DNA of 64,000 nt, taken from assembly GCA_016718315.1 (NCBI GenBank), contig JADKDV010000001.1:1240001-1304000 (forward strand). Direction: 5' to 3'. The notes under the pieces are model-generated. The model was not told where the DNA came from, did not search any database, and saw only the letters and a program-made list of their open reading frames with translations. The position numbers were made by a program, and so were the translations under genes. Each line of letters starts with the position of its first letter. Positions within the stretch are counted from its first letter, which is position 1. Below, in pieces: positions 7,919 to 17,762 of this stretch. The stretch is from Candidatus Obscuribacter sp. (lineage in GTDB: Bacteria; Cyanobacteriota; Vampirovibrionia; Obscuribacterales; Obscuribacteraceae).

Positions 7919-8848
7919 ATGAATAAGCCACTCCTTACTACTATCCTCGCAGTCGTTGGCTTTCTGGTCGTGGCTCTTTTGACATCGGTGATCTATGTCA
8001 GCACCGAGAGCAAACGCGAAGGACTCAACTATTCCAATACAAGGATGAAACACACCTACTCGGACAAAGCCAGCCCGGAAGAGGTCTACGACTTTTTGGA
8101 TGAAGCAGCCCACACTGCCGAAGACGACAAGGACTTCAGCGCCACCAATGCTATTCTGGCAACGATGCAAGGCATGGCGGCCAAGAAGAGCACGTCCGAT
8201 AAACAATACTTTGATTTAGTCACTCGCCGCGGTGAACTCTACCTATATAAGATGGACGACGCCAAAAACGCACTTCCTTTACTTAAAGAAGCATATGCCT
8301 TAATCAAGACCACTCCCGGTCTTACAGACACGATAAAAGTGGAAGCTAAAGCCAATCTCGGCAATGCTCAAAACAAGAGCGGCGACAACACCAATGCCGT
8401 AAAACTGCTCAAAGAAGCTTACGAAGATGCACTAAAGTTGACCAATAACGGACAGAAGGGAAGGATTGCGTACAATCTTTCGAGCGCACTATGTGATGAT
8501 CACAAATATGAAGAAGCCGCGACCTGTGGACAGGCCAGCTTAAAGTTTTACGAGCAAGACGCCACCACAAAGAAGTTTGATCTAGCTGAAGGATATCAAC
8601 AGCTGGGCATAATCCAACACGCTCTGCATCAAGACGATCTAGCAATAGCAAACCTGGAGAAGGCTCTTTTACTTTATAAAGAGGATGGCACAAAGGATGC
8701 AGAGATAATCACAAGCCTTAAACATACAGGCTGGATTGAGCTTGCCGCTGGTCACAAGGAGCGTGCCAAAGAATTGTTTAACCGGGTAATTGAGTCGTCC
8801 GATGGCGAAGACACTACGGCAGAGGGCTTCATACTTCGCAGACTTTGA
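7919..8848 (+). CDS. Membrane-anchored TPR protein
   Basis: Residues about 5-27 form one strong hydrophobic segment, either an uncleaved signal anchor or a signal peptide, so the rest is probably outside the cytoplasm. The remaining ~280 residues are helical repeats of TPR type: examples are KANLGNAQNKSGDNTNAVKLL, GYQQLGIIQHALHQDDLAIAN and HTGWIELAAGHKERAKEL. TPR proteins are scaffolds for protein partners. It is the first gene of the plus-strand block leading into the kinases and may be cotranscribed with them. I see no clear ribosome binding site before the ATG. Partner unknown. Confidence 0.85.
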   Translation: MNKPLLTTILAVVGFLVVALLTSVIYVSTESKREGLNYSNTRMKHTYSDKASPEEVYDFLDEAAHTAEDDKDFSATNAILATMQGMAAKKSTSDKQYFDLVTRRGELYLYKMDDAKNALPLLKEAYALIKTTPGLTDTIKVEAKANLGNAQNKSGDNTNAVKLLKEAYEDALKLTNNGQKGRIAYNLSSALCDDHKYEEAATCGQASLKFYEQDATTKKFDLAEGYQQLGIIQHALHQDDLAIANLEKALLLYKEDGTKDAEIITSLKHTGWIELAAGHKERAKELFNRVIESSDGEDTTAEGFILRRL

Positions 8849-8916
8849 CATAGCGACCGGATTTAGGGGAATAACAGGCAAGGTGGCCCTGGTCGACTCC
8901 TAACTGGTTCTAATAA

Positions 8917-10341
8917 GTGGCCGAATTTCAACTTGCAATCCGATACGACAATAAACCGCAAAAAGTCGGTTTTTACTCGGTACTAGGTTTTGTCCCAGTT
9001 TGGAGCTTTATGGCTCCCTTTGTACTGGGATGTTTAATTACCTACTTTATGCGCGAAGCCGACAAAGTAGCGAGTCTGCCTTTTTATGTCGTGGCAGGCT
9101 CTCTGATGCTACCGCTTGTGGTCGTAGTGGCCGGCTTTATGCTGACTGCTGTATGTGAGGACGACAGACTCTATGTCACCACCGATGGTATCTCCTTCCA
9201 GCCCTGGTATCAACTGGCAATGAAGGGTAGACGCAGGCGCACCTGGGATGAGCTTGCATCGGTATCACTTGTCGACGATGATATACAAATGGTTTTTAAA
9301 GATGGGGCGGCAGTAGCCTTATCAACAACATCGATGAGTCCGCAGGACCTCGAGCAGTTTCTAATGGCTATCGAAGCCTTTGCCAAAGGTGCTCAAAGAG
9401 ACGCAGCGCTAACTAGTTTTCAGTCAAATCTGCAAAATACCAATAAAGGTATCACCGGTGTCAGCTACACCGAGCTATGGGACGATGAGCTATCAAGACG
9501 CTTCCACAGTACAAGCTTTGTGCCGCTAGAGCCAGATACGACCCTGCGCAATGGCTCAATCAAAATAGTCAGACAATTGGCTTTTGGTGGTTTTAGTGCC
9601 ATTTATCTAGCACAAAAAGACGGACTGGATTTGGTGGTACTCAAAGAAGCAGTGGTACCAAAATCGGCCGACGAAGGCATGAGAGAGACTGCTATTAAGT
9701 ATCTAGAAAAAGAATCTGCACTACTTTGCTCGCTAGAGCACCCACACATAGCACGTGTCCAGGACTGTTTTGTAGAGGATGATCGCCACTATCTCTTGCT
9801 TGAATACATAACGGGTCAGGACTTACGCCAATTTATCAAACAAAACGGCGCACAGGATCAAGTCAAAGTGCTGGATTGGGCACTCAAACTGGCCGATATC
9901 CTGGTCTATCTCCATGGACAAAATCCACCTATCATTCACCGCGACCTGACTCCAGACAATATCGTGCTTAAAAACGATGGCGAGATTGTCTTGATAGACT
10001 TTGGCGCTGCCAATGAATTTCTCGGCACAGCTACCGGTACGCTGATAGGTAAACAGGCTTATATAGCACCAGAGCAACTGCGTGGCAAAGCCAACAAAGC
10101 AAGCGATCTCTATAGTTTTGGTGGCACTATCTATTATCTACTTACAGGCAAAGAGCCTGTGCCACTGTCTATTTCGCATCCCAAATCTGCCAACCCGGAT
10201 ATCAATGAGGAGCTGGATAAACTGGTAAGTGATCTCAGCGCCTTTGAAGAATCAGAGAGACTGGCAGATGCAGTGGAGCTAAAAACTAGACTGACTGCGA
10301 TTAAAGAACAACTCGTGGACAAGGCCGGTGTCCATGGATAA
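8917..10341 (+). CDS. Membrane-anchored Ser/Thr protein kinase (Hanks type), GTG start
   Basis: This 474-residue kinase has two N-terminal membrane helices (about 20-42 and 52-77). A ~90-residue segment follows that resembles bacterial PH-like domains (RLYVTTDGISFQPW to FLMAIEAFA). Then comes a linker with SYTELW, and a kinase domain from about 215. Visible catalytic parts are the glycine loop FGGFSAIY near 223, Lys243 (VVLKEAV), H341-R-D in HRDLTPDN and D361-F-G. A conserved APEQ element (IAPEQLRG) follows. The catalytic residues are intact, so it should be active. Its end overlaps the next kinase by 8-14 bases, which implies one operon. Substrate unknown. Confidence 0.92.
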   Translation: MAEFQLAIRYDNKPQKVGFYSVLGFVPVWSFMAPFVLGCLITYFMREADKVASLPFYVVAGSLMLPLVVVVAGFMLTAVCEDDRLYVTTDGISFQPWYQLAMKGRRRRTWDELASVSLVDDDIQMVFKDGAAVALSTTSMSPQDLEQFLMAIEAFAKGAQRDAALTSFQSNLQNTNKGITGVSYTELWDDELSRRFHSTSFVPLEPDTTLRNGSIKIVRQLAFGGFSAIYLAQKDGLDLVVLKEAVVPKSADEGMRETAIKYLEKESALLCSLEHPHIARVQDCFVEDDRHYLLLEYITGQDLRQFIKQNGAQDQVKVLDWALKLADILVYLHGQNPPIIHRDLTPDNIVLKNDGEIVLIDFGAANEFLGTATGTLIGKQAYIAPEQLRGKANKASDLYSFGGTIYYLLTGKEPVPLSISHPKSANPDINEELDKLVSDLSAFEESERLADAVELKTRLTAIKEQLVDKAGVHG

Positions 10342-12775
10342 ATTTGCCAATAGCGAAAAAGAAATGGTCAAAACAAAATTTGTTGTTGACGAAAAAATCA
10401 TAGTTGAATCAGAATCGACGAATGAAAGTTCACAAGCTAGTGACAATACAAACATCAAAGAGACAACTGATGATGCTCAAAAGTCAGAACTATCCGCATC
10501 ATCGACACCAGAAAAGGCTTTTGCTGAATCGGATCAAGAATACTTAGAGTCAATAGAAAATATTGAGAGGGCGGAAGCACCAACTACAGACGTATTTGCA
10601 TCCGCCATAACTAAGCACGCTCTGCTTATTTTTGGAATTATAATTGTTGGTTTTTGCCTGTTTCAAATTGCACCTGCCTATCGTCTGCTTGCTAGTGCCT
10701 GTGCGTCCATTCCGATGATAGTTGGTATGGTCTTTGCTAGCTTGTGGGCTAACAAAACTGAAGACCGACTGGATGGGCTAGCTGCCACAAGTGGCAAGAT
10801 GCGCCTGCTCAATCGCATTGGTGCTCTCAGCCCGATAGCTATTTTGTGGCTTTCTTCACTTACCCTTAAAATTTGCCAAAGCATTGATCCCGAATGGTAC
10901 ATGCACCAGACCAATGCGCTCTACCCACTATTGACGGCATTGGCGCTGGGGCCAATGTTGCTGTTTTTATTGCAAATACCATTGAGATTGCTCTGGTTGT
11001 TTAGATATCCTAGAAAGATAAGCAAAGCACTCAAAGAGCAAAACGTTTTAAACCCTGACAGTCCAAAGACAGAGCTGCTTATGGCAGGTCTCTTTACGGG
11101 CATTCTCCTTATCGACCTTTTACCATTCCTGCTTGCCCTAGTTCTCTTCCTCCCATTGAATGCAAACATGGTCATTTTCTCCCTGGCAATAGCACTGCAA
11201 GCCTTTGTTTTTGGTTCTATAAATAAAAAGCTAGGACACCTGGAGAGAATCCAATCCAAAGGCAAAAAACTAGCGGCGCTGGTAAGAGCACAAGACGGCT
11301 ACAACCTCGATGAAGAGATGATCGGCTACAAACCTATGGCCAGCACAGAACGCTGGATGAAGCAGAGGTTTTCGCATGGTAGTGCCTGGAAGCCAATTTT
11401 GTTGGCACTCATGGTGGGTGGTATTTTGCTACTTAATCCCGGTCAGAGACTGGAGGAATTGCTGGCAATCCTTTTTAAAGATGCTGGAGGCGGTGGTGGC
11501 GGCGGCGCTGTCGGCGGCATAAAAGCACTGTTTAGCTTTAATCAAATTTTTGTCACTTGCTTTGGTGGATTTTTTATCAGTCTGGTAGCGGGTCTGGGAG
11601 TCTACCTCTTACGTCTACCGACAGCCATCATCTCCGGTCCTCGCGGGCTGCGCTTTTTGTATCACAGTTTTACCGGTATAGAAGACCGTGGCATAAACTG
11701 GAGCGAACTCACCGAAATCAAACTGGAGCGCAAACTAAACTCGGCATCTACACTATCTGATTGCTTGCTTTTTAAGACTCCAAAAAAGACAGTAAAACTA
11801 AAACTAGACAACTTTAAAACTGGTCAAGACAAAGAAAAACTACTGCACGCTATCGAATCATTTGCGCCATCCGTCCCTCGTGATGCAGCCATCATGGAAG
11901 TACTAGCACTGCCAGCGGACCACAGCTATACAGAAGTATGGATGACAGCGCTATCGGCACCACCTAAGCGCGAGCGGCTAAAGCCTCTTACTGCTGATGC
12001 CGTGATGAACGAAGGCAACTACACAGTAGTAAAAGAGCTTGGCTCCGGCGGTCAGGGCTTTGCTTATCTCGCTAAAGACAAAGAAGACAAAGAAGTAGTA
12101 CTGAAAGAATTTGTCTTGCCAATCTACGTAGACATCCAGGCTAGACGCAAAGCACTAGAACGCTTTGAAAATGAAGCTAGACTGTTGAGTCGGCTCGATA
12201 ATCCACAAGTCGTTAAACTGCGCGGCTTTTTTATCGAAGACCACAGAGCCTATCTGGTACTGGAGCATATCGATGGCAAAAACTTGCGCCAGATAGTCGC
12301 CGAAAAGGGTCACTTTAGCGAAGAAGAGACAAAGGTATTGCTTGCAAAAATGTGCAAAATCCTCTCTTATCTCCATAGCCTGGAACCACCACTGGTGCAC
12401 CGCGACTTTACTCCAGATAATCTAATACTGGACAAAGATGGCAATCTCAAACTAATCGACTTTAACGTGGCTCAGGAGATGCAGGACGGCACCACCGGCA
12501 CAGTCGTGGGCAAACAAGCCTACCTGCCACCGGAGCAGTTTAGAGGGCAAGCAGAGCCCGCCTCTGATGTGTACGCCATGGGAGCGACGCTTTACTACCT
12601 TTTAACAGGTAAGGATCCCACTCCAATATCTACCTTACGGGTCGCTAAAGAGCTACCAGATTTAGATCCTCAACTGGATCAATTGATGACACAATTGACC
12701 AGTATGGACCCAGCCTTGAGACCCACAGCAGATGAAGTACTCAAAGGGCAAGAGCAAGCCAAGGCAGAAGACTAG
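10328..12775 (+). CDS. Polytopic membrane Ser/Thr protein kinase with DFN in place of DFG
   Basis: This 815-residue protein has an acidic N-terminal ~90 residues, then about six hydrophobic segments (roughly 92-145, 158-180, 198-222, 240-300, 355-375, 400-430). A PH-like part follows (GLRFLYHSF to LLHAIESFAP), then the SYTEVW linker, then a kinase domain. The glycine loop is GSGGQG at 572, the catalytic loop HRDFTPDN starts at 691 and the metal loop is D711-F-N, where Asn replaces the usual Gly. It starts at GTG 10328 or ATG 10334, overlapping the upstream kinase. The paralogues downstream share the same plan. Likely a receptor-like or stress-sensing kinase; signal unknown. Confidence 0.9.
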   Translation: MSMDKFANSEKEMVKTKFVVDEKIIVESESTNESSQASDNTNIKETTDDAQKSELSASSTPEKAFAESDQEYLESIENIERAEAPTTDVFASAITKHALLIFGIIIVGFCLFQIAPAYRLLASACASIPMIVGMVFASLWANKTEDRLDGLAATSGKMRLLNRIGALSPIAILWLSSLTLKICQSIDPEWYMHQTNALYPLLTALALGPMLLFLLQIPLRLLWLFRYPRKISKALKEQNVLNPDSPKTELLMAGLFTGILLIDLLPFLLALVLFLPLNANMVIFSLAIALQAFVFGSINKKLGHLERIQSKGKKLAALVRAQDGYNLDEEMIGYKPMASTERWMKQRFSHGSAWKPILLALMVGGILLLNPGQRLEELLAILFKDAGGGGGGGAVGGIKALFSFNQIFVTCFGGFFISLVAGLGVYLLRLPTAIISGPRGLRFLYHSFTGIEDRGINWSELTEIKLERKLNSASTLSDCLLFKTPKKTVKLKLDNFKTGQDKEKLLHAIESFAPSVPRDAAIMEVLALPADHSYTEVWMTALSAPPKRERLKPLTADAVMNEGNYTVVKELGSGGQGFAYLAKDKEDKEVVLKEFVLPIYVDIQARRKALERFENEARLLSRLDNPQVVKLRGFFIEDHRAYLVLEHIDGKNLRQIVAEKGHFSEEETKVLLAKMCKILSYLHSLEPPLVHRDFTPDNLILDKDGNLKLIDFNVAQEMQDGTTGTVVGKQAYLPPEQFRGQAEPASDVYAMGATLYYLLTGKDPTPISTLRVAKELPDLDPQLDQLMTQLTSMDPALRPTADEVLKGQEQAKAED

Positions 12776-12825
12776 TCAAAAGGACTGCTTTGTCCAGTGC
12801 CGGCAAGACTTTGACAGGAGAAAAC

Positions 12826-15162
12826 GTGGCTGACTTTGAAGTCAAAGATGAACAAGCCACTCGCTTTGTCGTGCATGACGAGGTGGATGGTGCCGCGCCA
12901 TTGGTTGATGAAGGCAAAATAACTCAGAACGAAGAGATAGGCACAGAGACAAACACTGAGACAAGGAATCAAGCAAGCAATGACTCAAGTGTAGATAGTA
13001 AGTCAAACAAAGCAAAGCCGGACTCAAAGTCAAATTCAAATGATCGAAGCTACATAACACCAGACCTCCTGCAATATTTTTGTAAGAACCCCATATTAGT
13101 TATTCTTGGGGCGAGTTCGATCTGCATCACATATTTGATTTTCAATATAGACATTATCGTTTCAGGCAATTTTGCCTATCAAAGAGGACCAACAGATCTC
13201 ATCACTTTGATCGCTTGTTTTTACTTTGCTATTCTGGCGGGTTCAACTCAAAACAGACTCAATCGATTGTTTGGCAAAGATACGCTGGACTTAAAAATCA
13301 AAACCGGAATTCCCGCACTTGGTGAAAAATGGGCAACCTTGCTTTTTGCAGTTAATCCACTCGCCTGGTTTCTTCTGGACAGTCTTTTTTTAAAGGATTC
13401 AGCCTCACTTTCGACCGGAATCTGGCTTCTCGACGTTATCCTACTGCTGTTTTTGTTTTTTTGCAGGCTCTTCGTAATTGGTCAGAGTGTCGCATTTTTA
13501 GCATGGCAGTTTGTCTACCCAGTCAAACTCCACGCGGCCTTGCACAAGATCTCCCATAAAAAACAATTGGGGATGTTTGATTCCCTAAAATCCCTAATCT
13601 TTCTAGCAATTTTCTGGCTCAGCTGCGTCTTCGCGCCGCTGATGACAATGGTGCCAGATGCAGGTAAACAGACATTTTTTCTTGTATTTGCAGTAGTAAT
13701 GCAATGCGGCATTTTCGTAGCCGCAAACAAATTAATTGATAAAGCAAAAAACAAACCAGTCGAACAAGAAGAAGAAATAAAGACACCAATTCTCCTCGAT
13801 TGCGAAACTGAAATCGCCTACAAACCCATGGCGGGTGCCGAGAGATGGGTCAAACAGCGCTTTTCACAGAGCAGTCCATGGAAAGGCCTGGCATTGGCGG
13901 CCATGGTGGCAATCATCCTGCTACTCAACCCTGGTGACATGGTGGCACAATTGCTAGCAACTCTATTTGGCAAAACACCAAAGGACGACGGCAACTTGCC
14001 TGGCATAGCCCAAACAGTCAAGTTTGTCGGGCTAAATCTAAATTACATTTTTGTTTTGCTGTTTGGTGGCACATTTACAGCGTCAATCATGGCGTTTGGT
14101 TATTGGCTTTTGCGACTACCAAAGTCCTTGGCAGTTGGTCCTAACGGCATCAGATTTTTGTATCACAAAGCAAGCCGTAAAGCCGATACCAGCTTGAAGT
14201 GGAGAGACCTACAAAGCATAAAGATTGAACAAAGCGTCAGCAAAAACCAAGCCCTAAATCAAGCAGTTGTTTTTAAGACAAAAGCTAAAAGCATCAAACT
14301 CAAACTAGACAACTTTAAAACACCCGATGAACGCGAAAAGCTCCTGCACCAGATAGAAATGTACGCCCCAAACACCCCGCGCGATGCTGAAGTGATGGAG
14401 CTACTGGCCAAGCCAGCAGATCACAGCTATACCGAGATATGGCTAACTGCACTATCAGCTCCACCCAAAAGAGAGAGACTCAAGCCACTAACTCCCGGTG
14501 CAGCCATGCATGACGGTAACTATACTGTTTTAAATGAGCTTGGCTCTGGTGGTCAGGGCTTTGCCTATCTAGCTAGAGACAAAGACGGCAATGAAGTCGT
14601 CCTCAAAGAATTTGTTCTCCCAATCTATGTCGACATCCAGGCCCGCCGCCGAGCACTGGAGAGATTTGAAAACGAAGCCAGACTGCTCAGTCGACTTGAT
14701 CATACTCAAGTAGTAAAACTCAACTCTTTTTTTATCGAGGACCACAGAGCCTATCTAGTGCTCGAACACATCGACGGTCAAAACCTGCGCCAGCTCGTGG
14801 CTCAAAATGGACCACTAAGCCAAGAACAAGTCAAAGAGCTGCACACCAAGATGCAAGCAATACTCGACTATCTACACGGTCTATCACCGCCACTGGTGCA
14901 CCGAGACTTTACTCCAGACAATCTAATACTGGACAAAGCTGGCAATTTAAAGCTCATTGACTTTAACGTCGCCCAAGAGATGCAGGACGGCACCACAGGT
15001 ACAGTAGTAGGCAAACAGTCTTACCTCCCACCTGAGCAATTTAGAGGACAAGCAGAGCCCGCCAGCGACCTCTACGCCATGGGTGCAACGCTCTACTATC
15101 TACTTACCGGCAAAGGATCCCACTCCCATCTCGACCATCCACATCGCTCAAGAGCTACCTGA
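12826..15162 (+). CDS. Polytopic membrane Ser/Thr protein kinase, C-terminus frameshifted
   Basis: Same architecture as its neighbours: acidic N-terminus, several membrane helices, PH-like part, SYTEIW linker and kinase domain. GSGGQG is at 573, HRDFTPDN at 692 and D712-F-N after it, counting from this start. The start is GTG 12826 because AGGAG lies five bases upstream; a TTG at 12790 is possible but weaker. After YYLLTGK the frame reads GSHSHLDHPHRSRAT and stops. The two paralogues continue DPTPIST there, and deleting one A near 15112-15114 restores that reading to a stop at 15247. It therefore lacks the last ~40 residues of the C-lobe, through a mutation or a sequencing error. Confidence 0.88.
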   Translation: MADFEVKDEQATRFVVHDEVDGAAPLVDEGKITQNEEIGTETNTETRNQASNDSSVDSKSNKAKPDSKSNSNDRSYITPDLLQYFCKNPILVILGASSICITYLIFNIDIIVSGNFAYQRGPTDLITLIACFYFAILAGSTQNRLNRLFGKDTLDLKIKTGIPALGEKWATLLFAVNPLAWFLLDSLFLKDSASLSTGIWLLDVILLLFLFFCRLFVIGQSVAFLAWQFVYPVKLHAALHKISHKKQLGMFDSLKSLIFLAIFWLSCVFAPLMTMVPDAGKQTFFLVFAVVMQCGIFVAANKLIDKAKNKPVEQEEEIKTPILLDCETEIAYKPMAGAERWVKQRFSQSSPWKGLALAAMVAIILLLNPGDMVAQLLATLFGKTPKDDGNLPGIAQTVKFVGLNLNYIFVLLFGGTFTASIMAFGYWLLRLPKSLAVGPNGIRFLYHKASRKADTSLKWRDLQSIKIEQSVSKNQALNQAVVFKTKAKSIKLKLDNFKTPDEREKLLHQIEMYAPNTPRDAEVMELLAKPADHSYTEIWLTALSAPPKRERLKPLTPGAAMHDGNYTVLNELGSGGQGFAYLARDKDGNEVVLKEFVLPIYVDIQARRRALERFENEARLLSRLDHTQVVKLNSFFIEDHRAYLVLEHIDGQNLRQLVAQNGPLSQEQVKELHTKMQAILDYLHGLSPPLVHRDFTPDNLILDKAGNLKLIDFNVAQEMQDGTTGTVVGKQSYLPPEQFRGQAEPASDLYAMGATLYYLLTGKGSHSHLDHPHRSRAT

Positions 15163-15222
15163 CATCGACGCATCTCTAGACAATCTACTTACAAAATTGA
15201 CAGCACTAGATCCCAACAACCG
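14297..15222 (+). repeat. Near-identical kinase-domain DNA block, copy 1
   Basis: From the start of the PH-like tail through the kinase domain, this DNA matches 16788-17713 almost base for base, apart from scattered third-position changes and one inserted A near 15113. The membrane regions upstream of the block are only weakly similar. This pattern points to recent duplication or gene conversion limited to the catalytic part. Confidence 0.85.
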
Positions 15223-15290
15223 GGAAAATACTGACTTAACCAAGTAATTGCAAACAGTACAGCACGCAGTTCAAAGACCTGAGTAAAAAT

Positions 15291-17762
15291 ATGCCTTCCC
15301 TCAATCCTGACGAGAAAGAAAAATTACAAACTCGTCTGATTGTAGACGAAGAGCTAAATGTCAAAGAGCCAGCACCCCCTGCACCTTACAATGAGCTTGT
15401 TGTCTCAAAGCATGAACAAGGGCAGCCCTATCGTTCACCAAACTTTCCACTTATTGCTGCAATAGTAATTATTGGCATCCTGTTGAGTCTCGCATTTGGA
15501 GTTATGGGACTCATACTCAGTCTAAGTCTAGGTGTAGTACTCAAAGATCTTTTGATGTTTGAAAGGAGTGAGCAGAAAACCAAAACAGCCAGACCCAAGG
15601 CTAAAGTAATAGCAATTGAACCCTTCCTGGAATGGCTCAGTAAGCCAAATACAATTGCTTTCACTTGCGGGATTTTATTCACGTTGTTAATCCCTTCGCT
15701 CTTCTCTGCCAGCAGATTTCTCAACATTGCTGTGCTTATACTGACGTCTCTTAGTACCATCTGTTTTGCAGCATGGAGTAGAGCACTCTACAACCAACTA
15801 ACCGCACTATTCAAAGGCAAGCCAGAACACAGTCCAACAAAATTCATAGCTAGTTTGCATCCAATGGGTGCAGTGGGTCTAATTGCAATTTTGGCACTTT
15901 TGCTATATGGACTTTTTTCGACGCAAATTCCATTTGTATCTCAAATATCTGGTATATGGCTACTACTGCTGACATTTTCTACATTAGTTTGGGTACTGTG
16001 CTCTGCAATTGCACATCTATTTTGGATTTTCACCTTTCCATTTAAACTCAACAACCTATGGCGGAGGTTGGGCAAGCAAACAGAAGCCAGCACAAATCTA
16101 CCGAATGCACGCGAAACTGTTTTGACTATCTGGTTTGGCACTTTTGGCAGCACTCTTTCAGTATTCTTGGCGTTAAACAATCATGGAACATTGGGGGTGG
16201 CAAGCCTGCTAATTACAATTGCAGTGCAAGGACTTTACTTTTTCAAGGTCAAAAAACTTCTTGAGCAAACAGACTCTATATATCAAGACCAATTTTTACT
16301 CGACCCAAGACCGATAGGCGAAATAGCAATCAACTATCAACCCGTATTGGAGTTTGAACGCTGGAGAAACAATCACAAAAAGAAAAGCAACTTCGGTATT
16401 GAAGTGGTGCTTCTCCTATTATTGTGCGTTTTTATATGGCTCCAACCACAAGAATATCTATTCAATTTTTTTAGATACGTTTTTACATTGCTATCAACCA
16501 AAGCAGTGGCAAGTTCCGACTTCGGTTTAAATCACTGGTTCAATCTCTTATTCGGTGGTGGGGTACTTACACTCCTGAGTATTCTAGGCGGATATCTATT
16601 ACGCCTTCCAATTGCCTTAACGGCCAACTCACACGGACTAAGGCTAAGATACCGTCAGATGAGCGGCAGAGCAGAGCGGCTTATTAAGTGGAGTGAGCTA
16701 AAAGAAATAGCGCTCGAAGCAAGCCCTTCTTCAAACAATTCAAAACTGTCGAAGACGCTTAATTTAAAGACAGCAACCGAAAGTTTTAAACTCAAACTGG
16801 ATAACTTTAAAACACCCGATGAACGCGAAAAGCTCCTGCACCAGATAGAAAAGTACGCCCCAAACATCCCGCGCGATGCTGAGGTGATGGAGCTACTGGC
16901 CAAGCCAGCAGACCACAGCTATACCGAGATATGGCTCACCGCATTATCGGCTCCGCCCAAAAGAGAAAGACTAAAGCCTCTAACTCCTGGAGCCGCAATG
17001 AATGACGGTAGCTATACTGTATTAAAGGAGCTTGGATCTGGTGGTCAGGGCTTTGCCTATCTGGCTAAAGACAAAGACGGCAATGAAGTCGTCCTCAAAG
17101 AATTTGTACTCCCTATCTATGTCGACATCCAAGCTCGTCGCCGAGCGCTGGAGAGATTTGAAAACGAAGCCAGACTGCTCAGTCGACTTGATCATCCTCA
17201 AGTAGTAAAACTCAATTCCTTTTTTATCGAAGACCACAGAGCCTATCTAGTCCTCGAACACATCGACGGACAAAACCTGCGCCAGCTCGTAGCTCAAAAC
17301 GGACCACTAAGCCAAGAGCAAGTCAAAGAGCTGCACACCAAGATGCAAGCGATACTGGACTATCTACACAGCTTATCACCGCCTCTGGTGCACAGAGACT
17401 TTACTCCAGACAATCTAATACTGGACAAAGCTGGCAATCTAAAATTGATTGACTTTAACGTCGCCCAAGAGATGCAAGACGGCACCACAGGGACAGTCGT
17501 AGGCAAACAATCTTACCTCCCACCTGAGCAATTTAGAGGGCAAGCAGAGCCCGCCAGCGACCTCTATGCCATGGGCGCGACGCTCTACTACCTTTTAACA
17601 GGTAAAGATCCCACTCCCATCTCGACCATCCACATCGCTCAAGAGCTACCTGATATCGACGCATCTCTAGACAAGCTGCTTACAAAATTGACAGCACTAG
17701 ATCCCAACAACCGCACAGACGCCACTACCGGCAGTGACAACCAAACGAACAAATCGACCTAA
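15291..17762 (+). CDS. Polytopic membrane Ser/Thr protein kinase, intact paralogue
   Basis: This 823-residue kinase has the same order of parts as the two genes before it: a short N-terminal segment with the shared T-R-L-I-V-D-E-E-like motif, about seven hydrophobic segments between 52 and 450, a PH-like part, the SYTEIW linker and the kinase domain. GSGGQG begins at 582, the catalytic loop HRDFTPDN at 701 and D721-F-N follows. It keeps the C-lobe tail lost in the upstream copy. The tail ends in a Thr/Asn-rich stretch. Its stop overlaps by 4 bases the stop of the convergent TPR gene. Confidence 0.91.
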   Translation: MPSLNPDEKEKLQTRLIVDEELNVKEPAPPAPYNELVVSKHEQGQPYRSPNFPLIAAIVIIGILLSLAFGVMGLILSLSLGVVLKDLLMFERSEQKTKTARPKAKVIAIEPFLEWLSKPNTIAFTCGILFTLLIPSLFSASRFLNIAVLILTSLSTICFAAWSRALYNQLTALFKGKPEHSPTKFIASLHPMGAVGLIAILALLLYGLFSTQIPFVSQISGIWLLLLTFSTLVWVLCSAIAHLFWIFTFPFKLNNLWRRLGKQTEASTNLPNARETVLTIWFGTFGSTLSVFLALNNHGTLGVASLLITIAVQGLYFFKVKKLLEQTDSIYQDQFLLDPRPIGEIAINYQPVLEFERWRNNHKKKSNFGIEVVLLLLLCVFIWLQPQEYLFNFFRYVFTLLSTKAVASSDFGLNHWFNLLFGGGVLTLLSILGGYLLRLPIALTANSHGLRLRYRQMSGRAERLIKWSELKEIALEASPSSNNSKLSKTLNLKTATESFKLKLDNFKTPDEREKLLHQIEKYAPNIPRDAEVMELLAKPADHSYTEIWLTALSAPPKRERLKPLTPGAAMNDGSYTVLKELGSGGQGFAYLAKDKDGNEVVLKEFVLPIYVDIQARRRALERFENEARLLSRLDHPQVVKLNSFFIEDHRAYLVLEHIDGQNLRQLVAQNGPLSQEQVKELHTKMQAILDYLHSLSPPLVHRDFTPDNLILDKAGNLKLIDFNVAQEMQDGTTGTVVGKQSYLPPEQFRGQAEPASDLYAMGATLYYLLTGKDPTPISTIHIAQELPDIDASLDKLLTKLTALDPNNRTDATTGSDNQTNKST
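16788..17713 (+). repeat. Near-identical kinase-domain DNA block, copy 2
   Basis: This is the partner of 14297-15222. It carries the intact reading frame through GKDPTPISTIHIAQELPD, so it is the better reference for the family. Confidence 0.85.

Noticed and set aside
8844..8849. TTGACA at the end of the TPR gene as a promoter for the kinases
   Set aside because: No acceptable -10 element lies 16-18 bases downstream.
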